From Actinomadura sp. WMMA1423 (GTDB taxonomy: Bacteria; Actinomycetota; Actinomycetes; Streptosporangiales; Streptosporangiaceae): DNA of 64,000 nucleotides. The DNA lies in NCBI RefSeq assembly GCF_006547145.1, contig NZ_CP041244.1, forward strand, positions 8,866,001 to 8,930,000, written 5' to 3'. Below are positions 60,625 through 64,000 of this stretch, piece by piece. Each line of letters starts with the position of its first letter. Position 1 is the first letter of the stretch. The position numbers were made by a program, and so were the translations under genes. A model generated the notes under the pieces. It saw nothing but the letters and a program-made list of their open reading frames with translations. It made no database searches and was not told the origin of the DNA.

Positions 60625-62790
60625 ATGGAACGACGGAACTTCCTGACCGGTGCGGCCGCGGCCGTCGGCGGCACCATGGCCTTCGCGCCGCTCCGTGCCC
60701 CGGAGGCGCAGGCCCAGACGGCCGGCTCCCGGCTCGCGCTGCCGGTGCCCCGCCAGCCGGCCGCGTTCGGTCCCACCGGACGCGACTTCCCGAAGGTCTG
60801 CGGGAACCTCGCCAACCAGAACCACTCCACGCTGCGCGGGATCAACCGCGGCAACGTCAGGCACCTGGGCGGCGCCTGGCACGTCAACCTCGAAGGCGGC
60901 AGCACCTCCGGCCGCTCGCAGCAGAGCACGATCGTCGCCCAGGACGGCGTCCTGTACGTGCAGACCGCCCAGCAGAACGTGTTCGCCGTCGACGGCCGGA
61001 CCGGCGAGGTCAAGTGGCGGACCGGCGTCGGCGCCCGGCAGACCAACATGCGCGGGGTGGGGCTGGGGGAGGGGCTGGTCTTCACGACCTCCGGCGAGAA
61101 CATCGTCTACGCCCTGGACCAGAGGACCGGCGCCGTCGTCTGGCAGCGCGAGCTGCTCATCGCGGGGGAGGGCGATCCGTCCTGCGACCCTCAGGAGGGG
61201 CAGTGCGGCGGCAACCGCGGCGGGCTCGCCGGGGCCATCGTCTACTGGGACGGCCTCATCTACGTCGGGACCGAGGGCAGCACGGCCGGCGCCCGCGGCC
61301 GCGGCTACGCGCTGAACGCCCGGACCGGCGAGGTCGCCTGGACGTTCTGGGGCACGCCCGGCCCCGGCGAGTACGGCAACGACACCTGGGAGGGCGACAC
61401 CTGGAAGACCGGCGGCGCCGTCTGCTGGATCCACCCCGCGGTCGACCCGGAGCTGGGCCTGGTCTACTGGACGTTCGGCAACCCCTACCCCCGGACGAAC
61501 GGCTCCACCCGGGGCGGCGCGAACCTGTTCTCCAACTGCCTGGTCGCCATCGACGCCAAGACCGGGAAGCGCCGCTGGCACTTCCAGTCCGTCCACCACG
61601 ACATCTGGGACTACGACAACGTCATGGCCCCGGTACTGATCGATCTGCAGGTCGGCCACCGCAAGCGCAAGGTCGTGGTCTACGGCAGCAAGGTCGGGAT
61701 GTACTACATCCTGGACCGTGCGACCGGCAGGCCCGTGCACGGCATCACCGAGCGGCCCGTCCCGCAGGAGCCGCGCCAGAAGACCTGGCCCACCCAGCCC
61801 TTCCCCGGCGGCGAGCCGTTCGTCCACCAGGCCCCGAGCTTCCACGACACCACCAGGCCGGTGCCCTACTACCCGACCGGTGGGATCTTCACGCCGTTCT
61901 GGGACGACGCGACCATCCTGTTCCCCGGCGCGGGCGGCGGCGCGGACTGGTCGTACCTGTCGTTCAGCCCGCACACCGGGTTCGTCTACGTCGGCTACGG
62001 GCTGATCAACTCGTCCTACTCCAACACCGACGGCGGGCGCGTCAACACCGCGCGCCCCCTCGGGGAGTACTTCTCCGGCGGACTCGCCGCCGTGGACCCG
62101 CGCACGAACAAGCCCGTGTGGCGCAAGGAGGGCGAATGGTCCCTCGCCCACGGCAACGGCATTCTCACGACCGCCGGGCGCGTGATGTTCCAGGGCAGGC
62201 CGGACGGGGTGCTCGTCGCCATGGACGACACCGACGGCCGCGACCTGTGGACGTGGCAGTGCGGCGCGGGCGTCCACACCAGCCCGATCAGCTATGAGAT
62301 CGACGGCGAGCAGTACATCGCGGTCTTCGCCGGCGGCAGCGGGCTGCCCTACCCCGACATCCCCAAGGGCGACCACCTGTGGGCGTTCAAACTCGACGGC
62401 AGGGTCGGCCCCGCGCCCGCGCCCACGCCGCCGTCCAAGCGGAACCAGATCCGCACGGCCGCGGTCGCGGGCAGCGCCGTGAACGACACCGTCACGCTCG
62501 GCCGGATCTGGGACCCCGCGGCCGGCGCGCCCGGCGGCGAGGAGAACACCGTCGCCCAGAACGCCATGTCACCGCAGCACCTGACGGTCCCGGTCGGGAC
62601 CGAGGTCACCTTCGTCAACCCCGCCGGCAACGAGCACTCCCACGGCGCCGCGTCGTTCTTCGAGCACGTCTTCAACAGCGGGCGGCTCAAGCCCGGTGAG
62701 TCCTACAAGCACAGGTTCACCGGGCGCGGCGAGTACTTCTACAACGACCCCGTCTTCCCGCAGAGCACCGGGAAGATCGTCGTCCAGTGA
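60625..62790 (+). CDS. PQQ-dependent dehydrogenase with C-terminal cupredoxin-like domain
   Basis: The 721-residue protein has a Tat signal (MERRNFLTGAAAAVGGTMAF). An eight-bladed quinoprotein propeller (about 45-600) holds blade motifs such as VFAVDGRTGEVKWR and the active-site Asp in HHDIWDYDNVMAPV near residues 325-332. A cupredoxin-like domain (about 620-721) replaces the usual cytochrome c. It contains NEHSHGA and FYNDPVFPQSTG, but the Cys of the type 1 copper site is missing. It oxidises an alcohol or sugar outside the membrane. Two paired operators and pqqABC flank it. Confidence 0.9.
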   Translation: MERRNFLTGAAAAVGGTMAFAPLRAPEAQAQTAGSRLALPVPRQPAAFGPTGRDFPKVCGNLANQNHSTLRGINRGNVRHLGGAWHVNLEGGSTSGRSQQSTIVAQDGVLYVQTAQQNVFAVDGRTGEVKWRTGVGARQTNMRGVGLGEGLVFTTSGENIVYALDQRTGAVVWQRELLIAGEGDPSCDPQEGQCGGNRGGLAGAIVYWDGLIYVGTEGSTAGARGRGYALNARTGEVAWTFWGTPGPGEYGNDTWEGDTWKTGGAVCWIHPAVDPELGLVYWTFGNPYPRTNGSTRGGANLFSNCLVAIDAKTGKRRWHFQSVHHDIWDYDNVMAPVLIDLQVGHRKRKVVVYGSKVGMYYILDRATGRPVHGITERPVPQEPRQKTWPTQPFPGGEPFVHQAPSFHDTTRPVPYYPTGGIFTPFWDDATILFPGAGGGADWSYLSFSPHTGFVYVGYGLINSSYSNTDGGRVNTARPLGEYFSGGLAAVDPRTNKPVWRKEGEWSLAHGNGILTTAGRVMFQGRPDGVLVAMDDTDGRDLWTWQCGAGVHTSPISYEIDGEQYIAVFAGGSGLPYPDIPKGDHLWAFKLDGRVGPAPAPTPPSKRNQIRTAAVAGSAVNDTVTLGRIWDPAAGAPGGEENTVAQNAMSPQHLTVPVGTEVTFVNPAGNEHSHGAASFFEHVFNSGRLKPGESYKHRFTGRGEYFYNDPVFPQSTGKIVVQ

Positions 62791-62793
62791 GCC

Positions 62794-62814
62794 GCCCGGG
62801 GCGGTGCCCCGGGC
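62794..62814 (+). terminator. Perfect intercistronic hairpin before pqqA
   Basis: GCCCGGGGC and GCCCCGGGC form a 9 bp stem with loop GGT, 4 bp after the dehydrogenase stop. It is probably an attenuator or mRNA-processing stem that sets the ratio of enzyme to cofactor peptide. Confidence 0.55.
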
Positions 62815-62846
62815 CTACCGGATCCATCAACGGAAGGGAAGCAGCG

Positions 62847-63008
62847 ATGACCGCGCACACCACCGACACCGAGGCCGCGACCACCGAGACCAGGCAGGCC
62901 CGACCGGCGGCCCCGGCCGGTGAGCAGGGCTCCGCCTGGTCGACGCCCGGCTACCAGATCGTCGAGACCTCCATGGAGGTCACGGCCTACTTCGGCGCCG
63001 AGCTCTGA
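62847..63008 (+). CDS. pqqA: PQQ precursor peptide PqqA
   Basis: The 53-residue peptide follows a GGAAGGGAAG ribosome site. The ending SMEVTAYFGAEL contains the E-x3-Y core (Glu44, Tyr48) whose side chains are cross-linked by PqqE to make PQQ. The classic peptide is 22-24 residues, so the N-terminal leader is extended here by roughly 30 residues rich in Thr, Ala and Glu. It is followed by pqqB and pqqC. Location behind the PQQ dehydrogenase makes cofactor synthesis part of the same transcript. Confidence 0.88.
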   Translation: MTAHTTDTEAATTETRQARPAAPAGEQGSAWSTPGYQIVETSMEVTAYFGAEL

Positions 63009-63018
63009 CCTCGTGACG

Positions 63019-63918
63019 ATGCGGGTGCGGATACTCGGCACCGCCGCGGGCGGCGGCGTCCCCCAGTGGAACTGCGCGTGCCACGGGTGCGCCGCCGCCC
63101 GCGCGCACCCGCGATGGCGCCGCCTGCACGCCTCGGTCGCGGTCGAGGCGGGCGAGGGCCGGTGGCACGTGGTGAACGCCACGCCCGACATCGCCGGGCA
63201 GATCGAATCGAGTGCGGCGCTTCGGCCGCAGTCCCGGGACCGGAGCCCCGTTGCGGGGGTCATCCTCACCGACGCCGAACTCGACCACACGCTCGGCCTC
63301 CTGCGGCTCCGGGAGGCGCAGTGCCTGCGGGTCACCGCCACCGCCACCGTCCGCGCCGCCCTGGAGCGCGGGTTGCGCCTCGATCGCGTCCTCGCTCCCT
63401 ATGCCGACCTCGCCTGGACGGACCTGCCGGATGACGGGCCCGTCCCGCTGGACGGCTCCGGCCACCTGGAGATCAGGTGCGTGCGGGTGTCGGGCAAGCG
63501 CCCCCGCTATGCGGCCGCTCTCGACATCCCCGACGGCCCCTGGTCGGTGGCCCTTCACATCACCGACCGGGGCAGCGGCAGGAGCCTCGTATACGCCCCG
63601 GCGGTCGCGGACTGGTCACCCGGCCTCGCCGCCGCGCTCGCCGCCGCGGACTGCGTCATCGTCGACGGGACCTTCTGGGACGACGAGGAACCACGCCGGT
63701 CCGGCTTCACCCGCAAGACCGCCACCGAGACGGGTCACCTGCCGATCACCGGTCCCGGCGGGACGGCGGAGCGGCTCGCGGCGCTGCCCGCGGCCCGGCG
63801 CCTGTACACCCACCTGAACAACACCAACCCCCTCGTCGACCCGGGCCACGAGGGGCATCGCACCCTCGCGGCGATGGGCGTCGAGGTGGCACCGGAAGGC
63901 CTGGTGATCGAACTGTGA
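63019..63918 (+). CDS. pqqB: PQQ biosynthesis protein PqqB
   Basis: I preferred the ATG at 63019 (MRVRILGTAAGGGVPQWNC), the family start; an in-frame GTG lies 6 bp earlier. Product 299 residues with a metallo-beta-lactamase fold: CHGCAAARAHPRWRR, LTDAELDHTLGLLRLR, GKRPRYAAALDI, VDGTFWDDEE and THLNNTNPLVDP. PqqB is a metal-dependent hydroxylase acting on the tyrosine part of the precursor. The stop overlaps the pqqC start. Confidence 0.92.
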   Translation: MRVRILGTAAGGGVPQWNCACHGCAAARAHPRWRRLHASVAVEAGEGRWHVVNATPDIAGQIESSAALRPQSRDRSPVAGVILTDAELDHTLGLLRLREAQCLRVTATATVRAALERGLRLDRVLAPYADLAWTDLPDDGPVPLDGSGHLEIRCVRVSGKRPRYAAALDIPDGPWSVALHITDRGSGRSLVYAPAVADWSPGLAAALAAADCVIVDGTFWDDEEPRRSGFTRKTATETGHLPITGPGGTAERLAALPAARRLYTHLNNTNPLVDPGHEGHRTLAAMGVEVAPEGLVIEL

Positions 63919-64000
63919 GCACGGCCCCGTCCCGTCCCGCGCGCGGCGGCTCCCGTACCCGCCCCTGGACGCCTGACGAGCTGGAGCGGCGCCTCCGCGA
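63915..64000 (+). CDS. pqqC: PQQ synthase PqqC, N-terminal part
   Basis: GTG start overlapping the pqqB stop; about 28 residues are visible before the edge. RPWTPDELERRLR matches the first helix of PqqC, which catalyses the final ring closure and eight-electron oxidation. The order A-B-C makes the identity likely despite truncation. Confidence 0.7.
   Translation, partial: MSTAPSRPARGGSRTRPWTPDELERRLR

Overview
The window is very GC-rich, with short intergenic gaps, GTG starts and 1-4 bp start/stop overlaps. That fits an actinobacterium. The mix of regulators, plant-cell-wall enzymes and ABC importers suggests a soil saprophyte of the Streptosporangiales or Streptomyces type, but the taxon is inference. 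Three carbohydrate or carbon-source catabolic modules lie side by side. Each has its own regulator family, and I could read a separate palindromic operator for each.

Module A (1-24.4 kb) holds an edge-cut GH127-like gene and an IclR regulator followed by a decayed tandem copy of itself. Next come an SDR/VOC/muconolactone-isomerase-like operon and an operon with a fused E1 thiamine-diphosphate dehydrogenase, a Gfo/Idh/MocA enzyme, an MDR enzyme and a serine hydrolase. These are followed by a sugar ABC importer without its own ATPase, a GH29 alpha-L-fucosidase, five SDR-type genes, a fuconolactonase-type amidohydrolase, an SMP-30 lactonase, an enolase-superfamily dehydratase and a second IclR. 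The best reading is import and non-phosphorylative oxidation of a deoxysugar such as L-fucose (sugar, lactone, acid, keto-deoxy acid). ACTTTCA-N5-TGAAAGT operators, mostly paired 20-22 bp apart, sit before nearly every operon.

Module B (25-43.8 kb) has two large secreted CBM6/malectin/PKD/DUF1593 proteins that share almost identical 800 bp and 245 bp segments, and a CBM2-PL1 pectate lyase. It also has two SorC-type regulators, an isomerase/FGGY kinase/split-transketolase operon and a ribose-type importer with a DUF2291 lipoprotein. The gene set matches the known isomerase-kinase-transketolase route for D-apiose, a pectin sugar; this substrate is a hypothesis. A TTGAAT-N4-ATTCAA operator recurs across the module.

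A small island of mobile-element debris follows (43.6-46.85 kb). It contains a membrane protein, an IS5-type transposase remnant with a nonsense codon, a tyrosine-recombinase scrap, a pentapeptide-repeat protein and a DUF190 fragment.

Module C (46.85 kb to the end) has a citryl-CoA-lyase-like enzyme, a class III CoA-transferase, an IclR regulator, an aldehyde dehydrogenase, a zinc alcohol dehydrogenase and a TPP enzyme. It continues with a branched-chain-type (HAAT) importer containing a permease-ATPase fusion, a secreted ThuA protein, a PQQ dehydrogenase with a C-terminal cupredoxin-like domain, and pqqA-pqqB-pqqC (cut by the edge). GTCC-N7-GGAC operators in pairs exactly 21 bp apart precede its promoters. 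This suggests that an alcohol-oxidising quinoprotein, its cofactor synthesis and uptake of its product are induced together.
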